Origin: GCA-2731375 sp964631725
GTDB lineage: Bacteria; Pseudomonadota; Alphaproteobacteria; GCA-2731375
Length of the DNA stretch: 64,000 nucleotides
Assembly (NCBI GenBank): GCA_964631725.1
Contig: CAZVYX010000009.1
Coordinates: 1 to 64,000 of the forward strand
Reading direction: 5' to 3'
The translations under genes and the position numbers were made by a program. Numbering within the stretch: the first letter of the stretch is position 1; each line of letters starts with the position of its first letter. Below, one piece after another: positions 8,259 to 17,551 of this stretch. The notes under the pieces were generated by a model that did not search any database, was not told where the DNA came from, and saw only the letters and a program-made list of their open reading frames with translations.

Positions 8259-9299
8259 TCAGCGCCGCCGCTGTGGCGGCACGCCGTCGTCGCTGACCAG
8301 ATGGCAGGCCACGGCGTGCCCATCGCGGATACGGCGCAGGGCCGGCGTTTCCCAGGCGCAATTGGCCTCGGCGAAGGGACAGCGGGAGGCAAAGCGGCAG
8401 CCGGGCGGCGGGTCAATGGGGCTGGGCGGATCGCCCTGCAGGCGGATACGGTCGGCCCGCTCCCGCAGCGCCGGGTCAGCCGAGGGGACGGCGGAAAGCA
8501 GGGCCCAGGTATAGGGATGCAGCGGTTCGGTAAAGAGCGAGATACGATCCGCCTGCTCGACAATCTGGCCCAGATACATCACCGCGATCTCGTCACACAT
8601 GTACTGCACCACGCCGAGATCGTGGGAGATGAACAGATAGGTCAGGCCGAATTCCGCCTGCAGTGCCCGCAACAGATTGAGGATCTGCGCCTGGATCGCC
8701 ACGTCCAGGGCCGAGACGGGTTCGTCGCAAACCACCAGCTCGGGCTGCGTCGCCAGGGCCCGGGCGACACCGATACGCTGCCGCTGGCCGCCGGAAAACT
8801 GATGCGGAAACAGGGCCTGTTGTTCGGGGCGCAGCCCGACCTTCTTGAACAGCTCGGCAACACGGCCATCCCGTTCCCCCGGCTGGCCGATATTCATCAA
8901 ATCCATCGGCTCGCGAACAATGGCGCCGGCCCGGACCCGGGGGTTGAGAGACGAATATGGATCCTGAAAAATAATCTGCATCCGCGCCCTGGCCTTGCGC
9001 AATTCAGCACCTTCCAGGGCGACCAGGTCGGTATCGCCAAGACGCATGGCACCCTCGGTAACCGGCGTCAGGCGCATCACGGCCAGGGCCGTTGTGGTCT
9101 TGCCCGAACCGCTTTCACCAACAATGCCCAGGGTGGTGCCGCGCCGGACCTGGAATGACACATCGTCAACCGCATGGACCTGCGAGGCCTTGGCAAAGAT
9201 GTTCCTGCGCGGCAATTGGAAATGAACCTTCAGGTGTTGCACATCCAGCAGGATATCATCCGCTGCGGTCTCTTCCCCGGTATTCTCCTGTACACTCAT
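8259..9299 (-). CDS. peptide-type ABC transporter ATP-binding protein (DppF/OppF-like)
   Basis: A 346-residue ABC ATPase with Walker A GESGSGKTT at 61-69, signature FSGGQRQR, Walker B LVVCDEP and the C-terminal oligopeptide-transporter extension containing CRFASRCPF, whose cysteines bind an Fe-S cluster in related proteins. It overlaps the preceding ATPase gene by 4 bp (ATGA), indicating translational coupling. It pairs with the DppD-like subunit to power import through the two permeases encoded upstream in the operon. Confidence 0.95.
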   Translation of the reverse strand: MSVQENTGEETAADDILLDVQHLKVHFQLPRRNIFAKASQVHAVDDVSFQVRRGTTLGIVGESGSGKTTTALAVMRLTPVTEGAMRLGDTDLVALEGAELRKARARMQIIFQDPYSSLNPRVRAGAIVREPMDLMNIGQPGERDGRVAELFKKVGLRPEQQALFPHQFSGGQRQRIGVARALATQPELVVCDEPVSALDVAIQAQILNLLRALQAEFGLTYLFISHDLGVVQYMCDEIAVMYLGQIVEQADRISLFTEPLHPYTWALLSAVPSADPALRERADRIRLQGDPPSPIDPPPGCRFASRCPFAEANCAWETPALRRIRDGHAVACHLVSDDGVPPQRRR

Positions 9300-10297
9300 G
9301 CCGCGGCCTCCCGCTCACCAAGCCAGCAGGCAACGGCGTGGCCGTCATCAATCGCCCGCGACGGCGGCATTTCGGACCGGCATTGGCCATCGGCAAATTC
9401 ACAGCGCGGCGCGAAGGGGCAGCCGCTGCCCAACTGCGTCAGCGGCGGCACCACGCCGGGAATTTCCAGCAGCGGCGGCCGTTCAGCACTGGGTGTCTGC
9501 GTCAGATGCGGCACACAGCGGATCAAACCCTGGGTGTAGGGATGGCGGGGATCGGTGAGAATTTGCGTCACGTCCGCCTGCTCCACCACCCGGCCGGCAT
9601 ACATCACGACAACCCGTTGCGCCATTTCAGCGATCGCGCCCATGTCGTGGGTGATCATGATAATGGCGGTGCCGGTCCGTTCCTTCAGATCGTTCAGCAA
9701 GTCGAATATCTGCGCCTGCACCGTCACATCCAGGGCGGTGGTCGGCTCATCGGCGATCAGCACACGGGGCTGGCAGGCCAACGCCATGGCGATCATCACC
9801 CGCTGGCGCATGCCGCCGGACATCTGATGGGGAAATTCGTGAATGCGCCTCTCCGCCGCCGGGATACCCACCGCCACCAGCATCTCCAACGCCCGGTCAA
9901 AGGCATCGGCCCGCGACAGGCCTTCATGCAGGCGGGCCGTCTCGGCGATCTGATTGCCGATCGAATAGACCGGATTGAGCGAAGTCATGGGCTCTTGAAA
10001 AATCATCGAGATTTCGTTGCCGCGGACATCGCGCATGCGCGCCTCGCTGGCCTGTAACAAATCCTCGTCGTCGAGAAAAATGCGGCCGCCCGCGATACGG
10101 CCGGGCGGGATCGGCACCAGACCCATGATCGACAACGCCGTCATGCTTTTGCCGCATCCGGACTCGCCGACGATGCCCAGGGTTTCGCCGGCATCGAGGG
10201 AAATATTCAAATCGTCAATGACCTTGGCGACGCCATCGCGGGTGTCGAATTCGACCCGCAGGCCCTCGACCCTGAGCAGATTTTCGGCCACCCTCAA
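9296..10297 (-). CDS. peptide-type ABC transporter ATP-binding protein (DppD/OppD-like)
   Basis: A 333-residue ABC ATPase. Walker A is GESGCGKS at 44-51, the signature is MSGGMRQR, Walker B is VLIADEPTTALDV, and the C-terminus has the CPFAPRC oligopeptide extension. It overlaps the DppC-like gene upstream and the DppF-like gene downstream by 4 bp each, so three genes are translationally coupled. Its role is ATP hydrolysis for the importer. Confidence 0.95.
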   Translation of the reverse strand: MRVAENLLRVEGLRVEFDTRDGVAKVIDDLNISLDAGETLGIVGESGCGKSMTALSIMGLVPIPPGRIAGGRIFLDDEDLLQASEARMRDVRGNEISMIFQEPMTSLNPVYSIGNQIAETARLHEGLSRADAFDRALEMLVAVGIPAAERRIHEFPHQMSGGMRQRVMIAMALACQPRVLIADEPTTALDVTVQAQIFDLLNDLKERTGTAIIMITHDMGAIAEMAQRVVVMYAGRVVEQADVTQILTDPRHPYTQGLIRCVPHLTQTPSAERPPLLEIPGVVPPLTQLGSGCPFAPRCEFADGQCRSEMPPSRAIDDGHAVACWLGEREAAA

Positions 10298-11193
10298 CGC
10301 TCCCTCAGTTTCGGGTTGAAGGCGTCGTTCAGGCCATCACCGATAAGACTCATGGCCAAAACCGTCAGGAATATGGCGACACCGGGAATGGTCACCGTCC
10401 AGGGCGCATCGAGAAGATAGTCGCGGTTATCGCCGATCAGCTTGCCCCAGCTCATAACATTGGGATCGGACAGGCCGAGGAAACTCAAGGCCGCCTCGAA
10501 CAGGATCGCGATGCCCACCGTCAGGGCGGCATTGACGATCAAGGGCGGCAGGGCGTTGGGCAGAATGACCAGCCAGATAATGCGCCTGTCCCGGCCGCCG
10601 ATGGAACGCGCGGCCTTGACGAATTCAAGCTCCCGCAGGCGCAGGAATTCGGCCCGCGCCAGGCGCGCCACGCCGGTCCAGCTGACCACGCCGATGGCGA
10701 TGGCCACGGTTTCCAGGGTCGGTGAAAACAATGCGACCAGCACCATCGCCAGCAATAGCGGCGGCAGAACCTGAAAAAACTCGGTGATCCGCATCAGTAC
10801 TTCATCAACCCAGCCCCGGTAGTAGCCGGCCATGGCGCCGATGGACAGGCCGATGACAAGGGTGATGCCCGCCGCCGCGCCGCCGACCGCCATGGTCACC
10901 CGGGCGCCGTAGACAATGGCGATGAACATGTCGCGGCCAAGATTGTCGGTACCGAAAATGTGCCCCCCCTCGCCGGGCGGCAGCAGCGGCGCATCCACCA
11001 TCTCGAAGGGATCCATGTCCAGCACGATGGGCGCCAACAGCGCCGCGCCGATTATTGTGACAAATATCGCCAACCCGGCGACGGCGGCATAATTGCGCAT
11101 ATACATGGCAACAAACTGGCGGAACGGATGTTCGATGAAGATCTCATCCATTTCATCCGTCGGGACCGGCTGGGATTGTTCGCTGCTGGACAT
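10294..11193 (-). CDS. peptide-type ABC transporter permease (DppC/OppC-like)
   Basis: A 299-residue inner-membrane permease with six hydrophobic spans and the EAA loop typical of BPD permeases (AARSIGGRDRRIIWLVILPN). The frame extends upstream, but the ATG at 11193, preceded by GGGGGAAGG, gives the normal family length and a soluble N-terminus followed by the OppC_N-type first span. The upstream frame would run into the DppB-like gene. It forms the channel with the DppB-like subunit. Confidence 0.93.
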   Translation of the reverse strand: MSSSEQSQPVPTDEMDEIFIEHPFRQFVAMYMRNYAAVAGLAIFVTIIGAALLAPIVLDMDPFEMVDAPLLPPGEGGHIFGTDNLGRDMFIAIVYGARVTMAVGGAAAGITLVIGLSIGAMAGYYRGWVDEVLMRITEFFQVLPPLLLAMVLVALFSPTLETVAIAIGVVSWTGVARLARAEFLRLRELEFVKAARSIGGRDRRIIWLVILPNALPPLIVNAALTVGIAILFEAALSFLGLSDPNVMSWGKLIGDNRDYLLDAPWTVTIPGVAIFLTVLAMSLIGDGLNDAFNPKLRER

Positions 11194-11204
11194 CCTTCCC
11201 CCTA

Positions 11205-12188
11205 CTACGCCGTGCTCGAAAGACGGATGCGCGGATCGATGATCCGATAGGCCAGATCGGTCAACAGATTGAAGGCAATCACCACGAAGGCGGAAAAGAA
11301 CAGAATGCCCATGATGGTCGGGGTATCGCCACGCAGAATGGATTCGAAGGCCAGTGTGCCAAGACCCGGCCAACTGAACACGGTCTCGATCACCACCGCG
11401 CCCGAAAATATGTGCGAGAATTGCAGACCGGCAATTGTGATCACCGGGATGACCGCGTTTCGTAGCGCATGCTTGTAGATCACCATGCGCTGGCCGAGGC
11501 CCTTGGCCCGCGCCGTGCGGATATAGTCGGAGCCGAGGATATCCATCATGCTGGCCCGCGCCAGGCGGCTGTATTGCGCCAGATAGATGGAGGAGAGCGA
11601 GACCACGGGCAGGATCAAATGGTGCGCCACATCAAGATAGTATTGCCAGGTCCCCGTCTCGGACAGCGGTTCGGCGAAACCCGACAGCGGCATGATCTGC
11701 AAAATGGCGACAAACAGGATGATCAGCAGAAAGGCGGTCCAAAAGACCGGTGCGGAAAATCCGACCAGGGCCAGAATGGTAATGAAATGGCTGAACAAGC
11801 CGTTCGGCCGCTGCGAAGCGATAACGCCGAACAGCGTACCGGTAAAAATCGCCAGCAGCAGCGCCGTCACCACCAGCAGCAGCGTCGGACCCAGACGTTC
11901 CAAGATCAGATCCAGCACCGGCACATTGAAATAATACGAGCTGCCCAGGTCGCCCTGCAGAACTTTGCCCACATAAGTCAGCAATTGGACATGAAACGGC
12001 TGATCCAGGCCGTAACTGCGCCGGATTTCCGCCATCAACTCGGCCGAGGCGCCGCCGCTTTCCCCGGCGATGGTCTCGGCGATATCGCCCGGCACCAGGG
12101 ACAGCAGAATGAAGTTGAATACGATGACCGCCAGCAGCAGCAGAAACGCATATAGCGCCCGCCGAACAACAACGGTCAGATATTGCAT
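11205..12188 (-). CDS. peptide-type ABC transporter permease (DppB/OppB-like)
   Basis: A 327-residue permease with an N-terminal first span (RRALYAFLLLLAVIVFNFILL), a periplasmic loop, and five further spans; the EAA loop reads TARAKGLGQRMVIYKHALRN. Eleven base pairs separate its stop from the DppC-like start. The binding-protein gene is immediately upstream. Length and layout are those of DppB/OppB. Confidence 0.95.
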   Translation of the reverse strand: MQYLTVVVRRALYAFLLLLAVIVFNFILLSLVPGDIAETIAGESGGASAELMAEIRRSYGLDQPFHVQLLTYVGKVLQGDLGSSYYFNVPVLDLILERLGPTLLLVVTALLLAIFTGTLFGVIASQRPNGLFSHFITILALVGFSAPVFWTAFLLIILFVAILQIMPLSGFAEPLSETGTWQYYLDVAHHLILPVVSLSSIYLAQYSRLARASMMDILGSDYIRTARAKGLGQRMVIYKHALRNAVIPVITIAGLQFSHIFSGAVVIETVFSWPGLGTLAFESILRGDTPTIMGILFFSAFVVIAFNLLTDLAYRIIDPRIRLSSTA

Positions 12189-12257
12189 AAACCAGGCTTC
12201 CCGGGCATCGGCACGGCGTCGGGATGGAGACCGATGGCCCCCGCCCCGGCTGCCGGC

Positions 12258-13850
12258 CTATTGCTTGATATAGACGTTATCCATGGGCGAAGAGGTGCCC
12301 CAAATGGAATCGATGGGCGGATTGCCCACCCGATCGTGGTTGTAGATCGTGTGGTAGGGCGAAGCGTTGATATAAATGATCGGCGCTTCTTCCACGACCA
12401 TCTTCTGCAGATCGGCATACAGTGCCTTGCGCTTCTCCAGATTGATCTCCAGCCCCGCCTTGACCATCAGCGCATCCACGTCCGCATTGCGGAATTGCTG
12501 CGTGTTATGCCAGGGCACGCCCTTGCGGATATTGCTGGACTGATAAGTACGATGCACGCCGATCACCGGATCGCCCCAGTTGAACACCGAGTCCAGGGTC
12601 ATGTCGAAGTCATGCCCGGCAACGGTCTTGATCCAGGAGCGGAAATCCGACGACGCCTTCAGCGTGACGCTTATACCAATCTTCTTCAGCTGTGCCTTGG
12701 TGATTTCCGACCAGCGCTTCCACGTCGCGCCGCCGGGAATGAAGTTCAGGGTGGTCTTCAACCTGATGCCATCGGCGTCCGGTTTCAGGCCGGCTTCATC
12801 CAGCAGGGCTTTCGCCTTCGCGATGTTGTAGTCGTACTGATTTACATTGCCGGAATAAAAGGCGCTGCCCGGATGGATCGGACCGGTCGCGCGCTTGGCG
12901 AAACCGGCGTACAGGATCTTGATCAACAGCTCCTTGTTCAGGGCATAGCCGATGGCCTGGCGCACCCGCTTGTCGTCAAACGGCTTACGGGAGGTGTTGA
13001 AGGCCAGCCAGTTCAACGGACCGATGGCGGAATAGCCCTTCGGCGTCAGGGTCAGATGCTTGCTCTTCTTCAGCCGCGTCAACTCCTGCGGATCGGAGGA
13101 GAAGGACGTGACATCCGCCTTGCCGGTTTCCAGGGCGATGATGCGCGAGGTGGATTCCGCCATTTTCTTGAAAATGATGCGGTCCAGATACGGTTTGCCC
13201 TTCAGGAAGAAATCATCGAAACGTTCCATGATGATGTATTCACCAGGCTTGAATTCCTTCAATTTGAAGGGCCCGGAACCGACGATATTCTGGCTGTTGC
13301 GCGGGTTCTTGCGGATATTGCCTTCACCATAGATATGCTTTGGAATAACCACGCCAAGCTGGGACGACATCGCCAGTTCGATCGCCGGATGCGGTGCGCT
13401 TAGATGGATCACCGCCGTATGGGTATCCGGCGTCGTAACCTTGGTCACCGGCGCATACATGGTCTTGAAGGGATGATTGGCCTTGATCGTCTCGATCGAG
13501 AAAGCCACATCTTCCGAGGTGATGGGCTTGCCATCATGGAATTTAGCATTCTTGCGCAGCTTCACCGTTACCGACAGGCCATCGTCGGCAATATTCCAGC
13601 TTTCCGCCAGATAGGGTTGCGGGTTCCACTGATCGTCATAGCGCAGCAAGGCCGCAAACATCTGCGTCCCCGGAATGCCGGTCGGCGTGCCCGAGGCAAT
13701 GGTCGGGTTAAAATGGCCCGCGATAATCCTGTAAATGAAGGTCAGGGTGCCGCCCTGTTTAGGTTCGCCCGCCTGCGCGCCGACGGCAAAGCCCGACAAC
13801 GCCACCATGGCGACCGCGGCCACCAAAATAATCTTTCCACCGAATTTCAT
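12258..13850 (-). CDS. ABC transporter substrate-binding protein, SBP_bac_5 (peptide) family
   Basis: A 530-residue periplasmic binding protein. Residues 1-27 form a Sec signal peptide (MKFGG, hydrophobic core, AQAG). The body has family-5 hallmarks such as LAESWNIADDGLSVTVKLRKN and YALNKELLIKILY. The start is backed by GGGGAGG. It heads the importer operon and decides substrate range; family members bind di/oligopeptides, nickel, opines or other solutes. Association with the M81 peptidase favours a peptide-like ligand, an inference. Confidence 0.94.
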   Translation of the reverse strand: MKFGGKIILVAAVAMVALSGFAVGAQAGEPKQGGTLTFIYRIIAGHFNPTIASGTPTGIPGTQMFAALLRYDDQWNPQPYLAESWNIADDGLSVTVKLRKNAKFHDGKPITSEDVAFSIETIKANHPFKTMYAPVTKVTTPDTHTAVIHLSAPHPAIELAMSSQLGVVIPKHIYGEGNIRKNPRNSQNIVGSGPFKLKEFKPGEYIIMERFDDFFLKGKPYLDRIIFKKMAESTSRIIALETGKADVTSFSSDPQELTRLKKSKHLTLTPKGYSAIGPLNWLAFNTSRKPFDDKRVRQAIGYALNKELLIKILYAGFAKRATGPIHPGSAFYSGNVNQYDYNIAKAKALLDEAGLKPDADGIRLKTTLNFIPGGATWKRWSEITKAQLKKIGISVTLKASSDFRSWIKTVAGHDFDMTLDSVFNWGDPVIGVHRTYQSSNIRKGVPWHNTQQFRNADVDALMVKAGLEINLEKRKALYADLQKMVVEEAPIIYINASPYHTIYNHDRVGNPPIDSIWGTSSPMDNVYIKQ

Positions 13851-13971
13851 TGCTGCCTCCCCTCATATTGTCCGCGCCGGTTGCTCCGGCTGGTGATTTC
13901 GTTCCCATGGAACATCTTGAGCTTCCGCCAGCATGGGCGCAAGCATCATAACCAGATAATGAAAGTTTGTT

Positions 13972-13989
13972 ATTTCGATATAACGAAAT
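13972..13989. promoter_or_regulatory. candidate operator dyad upstream of importer operon
   Basis: ATTTCG and CGAAAT are 6-bp inverted arms around ATATAA, in an AT-rich stretch 120-140 bp upstream of the binding-protein gene and just past the stop of the LysR gene. The position suits a regulator site or a promoter element of the importer operon. No further evidence is available. Confidence 0.35.
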
Positions 13990-14001
13990 GATATATCAAT
14001 A

Positions 14002-15018
14002 TCAATCCTTGCGGCGGCGATGGTTTGCGGCGCCGGTATTCATCCTCGCGGCCTGTCGGCGTAGCGCTTCAACCAGGATCTCTCCCGCTCGCGGCAGCGG
14101 CCGGCTGGCCCGTGTGACGATGCCGACCGGGCCAAAATCCCATTTCGGATTGATCGGCAAGGCTTGCACGGAACCGAATTCGGCCGAGCTCTCGACCACC
14201 TGCGCCGGCATCGCGGCCACCATGTCGGAGGCCGCCAAAAGCGCCAGGTTGATGGTGATGGACACGGATTCGACAATTTCCGTCGGCATCGACAGGCCGG
14301 CGTCCTTGAATGTGGTTTCGATCTTCTGCCGCAGCGATGTGCCCTCGAACGGCAGGATCCATTGTGCCTGGCTCAGGTCCTTCAAACTCAGCCGCCGCAT
14401 GCGGGACAACGGGTGACCGCGCCGCGCGACGATCCGAATGGGTTCGTGGAACAGCACCTCGGGCCGCAGACCGCGGTCGTCCGGCGCCTCCGGCAGACGG
14501 CCAACCACGATGTCCAGGTCACCCTTGCGCAGCATGGGAATAAGCAGGTCATTGGTGCTTTCCACGACCGAAACAGACAATTGCGGTCTGTCACGCTTGA
14601 TCTCCGCCAGGGCGAGGGGCACCAGACTGGGCGTCACTGTCAGAGCGGCGCCGATGGAAACGTGGCCAATGGCCCCTTCCCGCAGGGCCGAAAGCTCCGC
14701 GTCCGCGCCCCGTAACTCGGACAGCACGATGCGGGCCCGGGCGATCAGCGCGGCGCCGTATTCCGTCGGCGTGGCGCCTTGCGATGAGCGGTCGAGCAGT
14801 GGTACGCCCAAATCCGCCTCCAACTCCTGGATCGATTTGGTCGCGCCCGGCTGCGTCATATTCAGTACTTGCGATGCCCGCAGGATCGAACCGTGATCGG
14901 CCACAGCCACCAGCAGCCGTAATTGCCGCAGTTTCAGGCGGCCTTCCAGGAACCTGTTGATGCGCGCGGCATCGGCCGCCCCGCCCAAATCAATATCGTA
15001 GCCCGCGCCTTCACTCAT
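14002..15018 (-). CDS. LysR-family transcriptional regulator (GbpR/PcaQ-like)
   Basis: A 338-residue LTTR, longer than usual because of a roughly 20-residue N-terminal extension before the HTH (LKLRQLRLLVAVADHGSIL, then NMTQPGATKSIQELE). That wording is typical of the GbpR/PcaQ branch, which controls sugar or aromatic uptake and catabolism. It lies upstream of the importer operon on the same strand, separated by 151 bp, and is divergent from the SDR at 15159, so either could be its target. The ligand is unknown. Confidence 0.92.
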   Translation of the reverse strand: MSEGAGYDIDLGGAADAARINRFLEGRLKLRQLRLLVAVADHGSILRASQVLNMTQPGATKSIQELEADLGVPLLDRSSQGATPTEYGAALIARARIVLSELRGADAELSALREGAIGHVSIGAALTVTPSLVPLALAEIKRDRPQLSVSVVESTNDLLIPMLRKGDLDIVVGRLPEAPDDRGLRPEVLFHEPIRIVARRGHPLSRMRRLSLKDLSQAQWILPFEGTSLRQKIETTFKDAGLSMPTEIVESVSITINLALLAASDMVAAMPAQVVESSAEFGSVQALPINPKWDFGPVGIVTRASRPLPRAGEILVEALRRQAARMNTGAANHRRRKD

Positions 15019-15158
15019 ACCGCCACGATAGGCGATGGCGCGCCGGCTGGGAACACCCGTCGGACACTGTTTGACCGCAACAGCCTTGGCGTAATGGCTG
15101 TTCCCCGCGCCCGGAACCCGCTAGCCTGTCGGACAAACGTGAATTGGGAGGATGAACA

Positions 15159-15974
15159 ATGGCAACGGACCTCGCGGCGGACGATCAGCAACTGGTTGGC
15201 AAGGTCGCCATCGTCAGCGGTGCCGGCGCATTGGAGGGCGGCATCGGCAATGGCCGCGCCGCCGCCATATTGCTGGCCCGGGCCGGCGCCCGCATATTGG
15301 CGGTCGACCTTGACCTGGAGCGCGCCGCCGAAACCGTCGACATGATCACGGCGGAGGGCGGCGAGGCCATGGCCCATGGCGCCGACATGACCGAGGAAGC
15401 CGACTGCGAAGGCGTGGCGGCGCTGGCCATGAAGACGTTCGGCCGGGTAGACGTATTGGACAACAACGTCGGCATCGGCAGTTCCGGCAGCGTGGTCGAT
15501 GAAATCGTCGAGAATTGGGAGCGCGTCATGCGCGTCAATGTGCAGACCATGTTCCTGGCCGCCAAATACGCGGTGCCGGCGATGATAGACAGCGGCGACG
15601 GCGGCGCCATTGTCAATGTCTCCTCCATCTCGGCCCTGCGGCCGCGCGGGTTGACCGCCTATTCAGCCTCGAAAGGGGCCGTGATTTCGTTGACCCGGGC
15701 CATGGCCATAGATCATGCCGCCGACGGCATCCGTGCCAATTGCATCGCGCCGGGGCCGGTCTACACTCCCATGGTCTATGGCCGGGGCATGTCCGAAAAA
15801 GCGCGGGAACAACGCCGCATCGCATCTCCCCTGGGCATTGAGGGCACGGGTTGGGATATCGGCAATGCGGTGGTATTTCTCAGCTCCGCCCGTTCCCGCT
15901 ATATTACCGGGCAAACCCTGGTGGTCGACGGCGGCGTCACCGTCGCCGGCCCGGCCCGGGATTCCAGAGCCTAA
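15159..15974 (+). CDS. SDR-family oxidoreductase with extended glycine-rich loop
   Basis: A 271-residue SDR. The cofactor motif is expanded (SGAGALEGGIGNGRA) compared with the usual TGxxxGIG, followed by Asp-containing AVDLDLE, which favours NAD(H). Catalytic residues appear in the NVSSISALRPRG...AYSASKGA segment (S, Y, K). The start is backed by GGGAGGATG about 10 nt upstream. It resembles the SDR at 27409 in the unusual loop. The following gene begins 17 bp after the stop, so the two are probably cotranscribed. Confidence 0.9.
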   Translation: MATDLAADDQQLVGKVAIVSGAGALEGGIGNGRAAAILLARAGARILAVDLDLERAAETVDMITAEGGEAMAHGADMTEEADCEGVAALAMKTFGRVDVLDNNVGIGSSGSVVDEIVENWERVMRVNVQTMFLAAKYAVPAMIDSGDGGAIVNVSSISALRPRGLTAYSASKGAVISLTRAMAIDHAADGIRANCIAPGPVYTPMVYGRGMSEKAREQRRIASPLGIEGTGWDIGNAVVFLSSARSRYITGQTLVVDGGVTVAGPARDSRA

Positions 15975-15991
15975 ATCGAGGAATTCAGCAT

Positions 15992-16540
15992 ATGGCACGC
16001 ATCCCCTATCTCGATGTGGAAGATTTGGCCGAAGAGGACCGCGATCTTCTAAAACGCGGCATCAACCTGCACCGCGCCCTGGTCCACAGCCCCGGCGGGG
16101 CGCGCAGCTTCGGCGGCCTGGGCAGTTACATCCGCTTTGGCTCCAAACTCGATCCGCGGCTGCGCGAATTGGCCATTTTGCAGGTTGGTTATTTGACCCG
16201 CAGCGCGTACGAATACAGCCACCATATCAAGATCGGCCGCGACTTTGGCGTCACCGACGATGATATCCAGGCCCTGATCACCGAGAGCGAGGGCCGGAAC
16301 AGCGGTCTGCCGGCCCTTGACCGGGCCGTACTCCGGGCGGCCCGGGAAATGACGGAAGAGATGAAGATTTCCGATGTCACCTTTGCCAAACTGCAAAGCT
16401 ATCTGAGCGAAGAACTGCTGGTCGATCTGACCATGGTCATCGCCTTTTACAACGGCGTGGTGCGGCTTCTGGGCAGCCTCGAGATCGATGTGGAGGACAG
16501 CTACGCGCCATATTTGGACGAATTTCCCCTGCCGGGCTAG
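15992..16540 (+). CDS. carboxymuconolactone decarboxylase-family protein
   Basis: A 182-residue all-helical protein of the CMD/AhpD superfamily, recognised from LRELAILQVGYLTRSAYEYSHH and the following IGRDFGVTDDDI. AhpD-type members need a CxxC pair; here there is no cysteine, so peroxidase activity is unlikely and a decarboxylase or isomerase-like role fits better. The ATG at 15992 is chosen because the upstream frame overlaps the SDR gene and gives a non-family sequence. Probably in one operon with the preceding SDR. Confidence 0.82.
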   Translation: MARIPYLDVEDLAEEDRDLLKRGINLHRALVHSPGGARSFGGLGSYIRFGSKLDPRLRELAILQVGYLTRSAYEYSHHIKIGRDFGVTDDDIQALITESEGRNSGLPALDRAVLRAAREMTEEMKISDVTFAKLQSYLSEELLVDLTMVIAFYNGVVRLLGSLEIDVEDSYAPYLDEFPLPG

Positions 16541-16564
16541 GGAACCTTAGGGAGGGTCATTGTC

Positions 16565-17551
16565 ATGGATAGCCAAGGCAAGGCGGAGGACGGCGCAGAC
16601 GGTGGTGGGCTGGATGCGGTCCAGGACTTCGTCACGGCGGTCCGCGACGGCGTACAGCGGGTCATGGTCGGCAAATCCAGGACCATCGAACTTGCCATCG
16701 CGGCCTTGCTGGCGCGGGGCCATGTGCTGATCGAGGACGTACCGGGCACCGGCAAAACCACCCTGTCGAAGGCGCTGGCGACGACGATGCGCTGCGACTT
16801 CACGCGCATCCAGTTTACCCCCGATCTGGTGCCCGCCGACGTACTCGGCATCAATTTCTTCGACATGAACGAACGCCAGTTCGAGTTCCGCCCCGGTCCG
16901 GTCTTCACCCAGATCCTGTTAGCGGACGAGATCAACCGGGCAACACCGCGCACCCAATCGGCTCTGTTGGAGGCGATGCAGGAACGGCAGGTTTCCATCG
17001 ATGGTGTGACAATGGCCCTGCCGGCGCCATTCTTCGTCGTCGCAACGCTAAATCCGGTCGAGATGGAGGGCACCTTTCCCCTGCCGGAAGCCCAGCTTGA
17101 CCGGTTTCTCCTGTGCCTGGATCTCGGCTATCCGACCCAGGAAGAGGAAACGGCGATGCTGGAGCGGTTTGCCGGCGGCGGCGAAATCGCCGCCCCTGCC
17201 GCCGTTGTCGGGCCGGAAGACATCGCGCGGGCCCAGGCTGCAGTCGACAATGTCAGCGTCGATGGCGCGGTGCGCGCGTATCTGCTGGCGATCGTCGCGG
17301 CAACACGGGACGATGAACGGTTGCGCCTCGGCGCCAGCCCGCGCGCCGCATTGGCGCTGCAGCGGGCCAGCCAGGCCCATGCCGCGATCGACGGGCGGGG
17401 CTATGTGATGCCCGATGATATCAAGGCGCTTGCCGTACCCGCGCTGGCGCACCGGCTTGGCGTCGTTTCCGGATCGCGCCTGCGCGGCACCACCGCCGCC
17501 GCCATTGTCGGCGAAATCCTCGAGCGGATTCCCGTCCCAATCGAAGGTTGA
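16565..17551 (+). CDS. MoxR-family AAA+ ATPase
   Basis: A 328-residue AAA+ protein. Walker A is PGTGKTT at 60-66, Walker B with DEINRA follows in ILLADEINRATPRTQSALLEAM, and the C-terminal lid is of MoxR type. MoxR ATPases act as chaperones that mature a partner, usually encoded next to a DUF58 protein. Its stop overlaps the next start (TGATG), so coupling with the DUF58 gene is direct. The exact client is unknown here. Confidence 0.94.
   Translation: MDSQGKAEDGADGGGLDAVQDFVTAVRDGVQRVMVGKSRTIELAIAALLARGHVLIEDVPGTGKTTLSKALATTMRCDFTRIQFTPDLVPADVLGINFFDMNERQFEFRPGPVFTQILLADEINRATPRTQSALLEAMQERQVSIDGVTMALPAPFFVVATLNPVEMEGTFPLPEAQLDRFLLCLDLGYPTQEEETAMLERFAGGGEIAAPAAVVGPEDIARAQAAVDNVSVDGAVRAYLLAIVAATRDDERLRLGASPRAALALQRASQAHAAIDGRGYVMPDDIKALAVPALAHRLGVVSGSRLRGTTAAAIVGEILERIPVPIEG

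Noticed and set aside
11194..11373. Longer start for the DppC-like permease
   Set aside because: The extra 60 residues overlap the end of the DppB-like gene, do not fit the family, and a good ribosome site precedes 11193.
12183..13403. 406-codon plus-strand frame opposite the binding-protein gene
   Set aside because: Translation is low-complexity and lacks a ribosome site; the antisense SBP_bac_5 gene is unambiguous.
15059..15135. GTCGGACA occurring twice (15059-15066 and 15128-15135) between LysR and SDR
   Set aside because: Eight bases, 69 bp apart, too short to claim as operator sites without binding data; noted because TGTCGGACA is near-palindromic.
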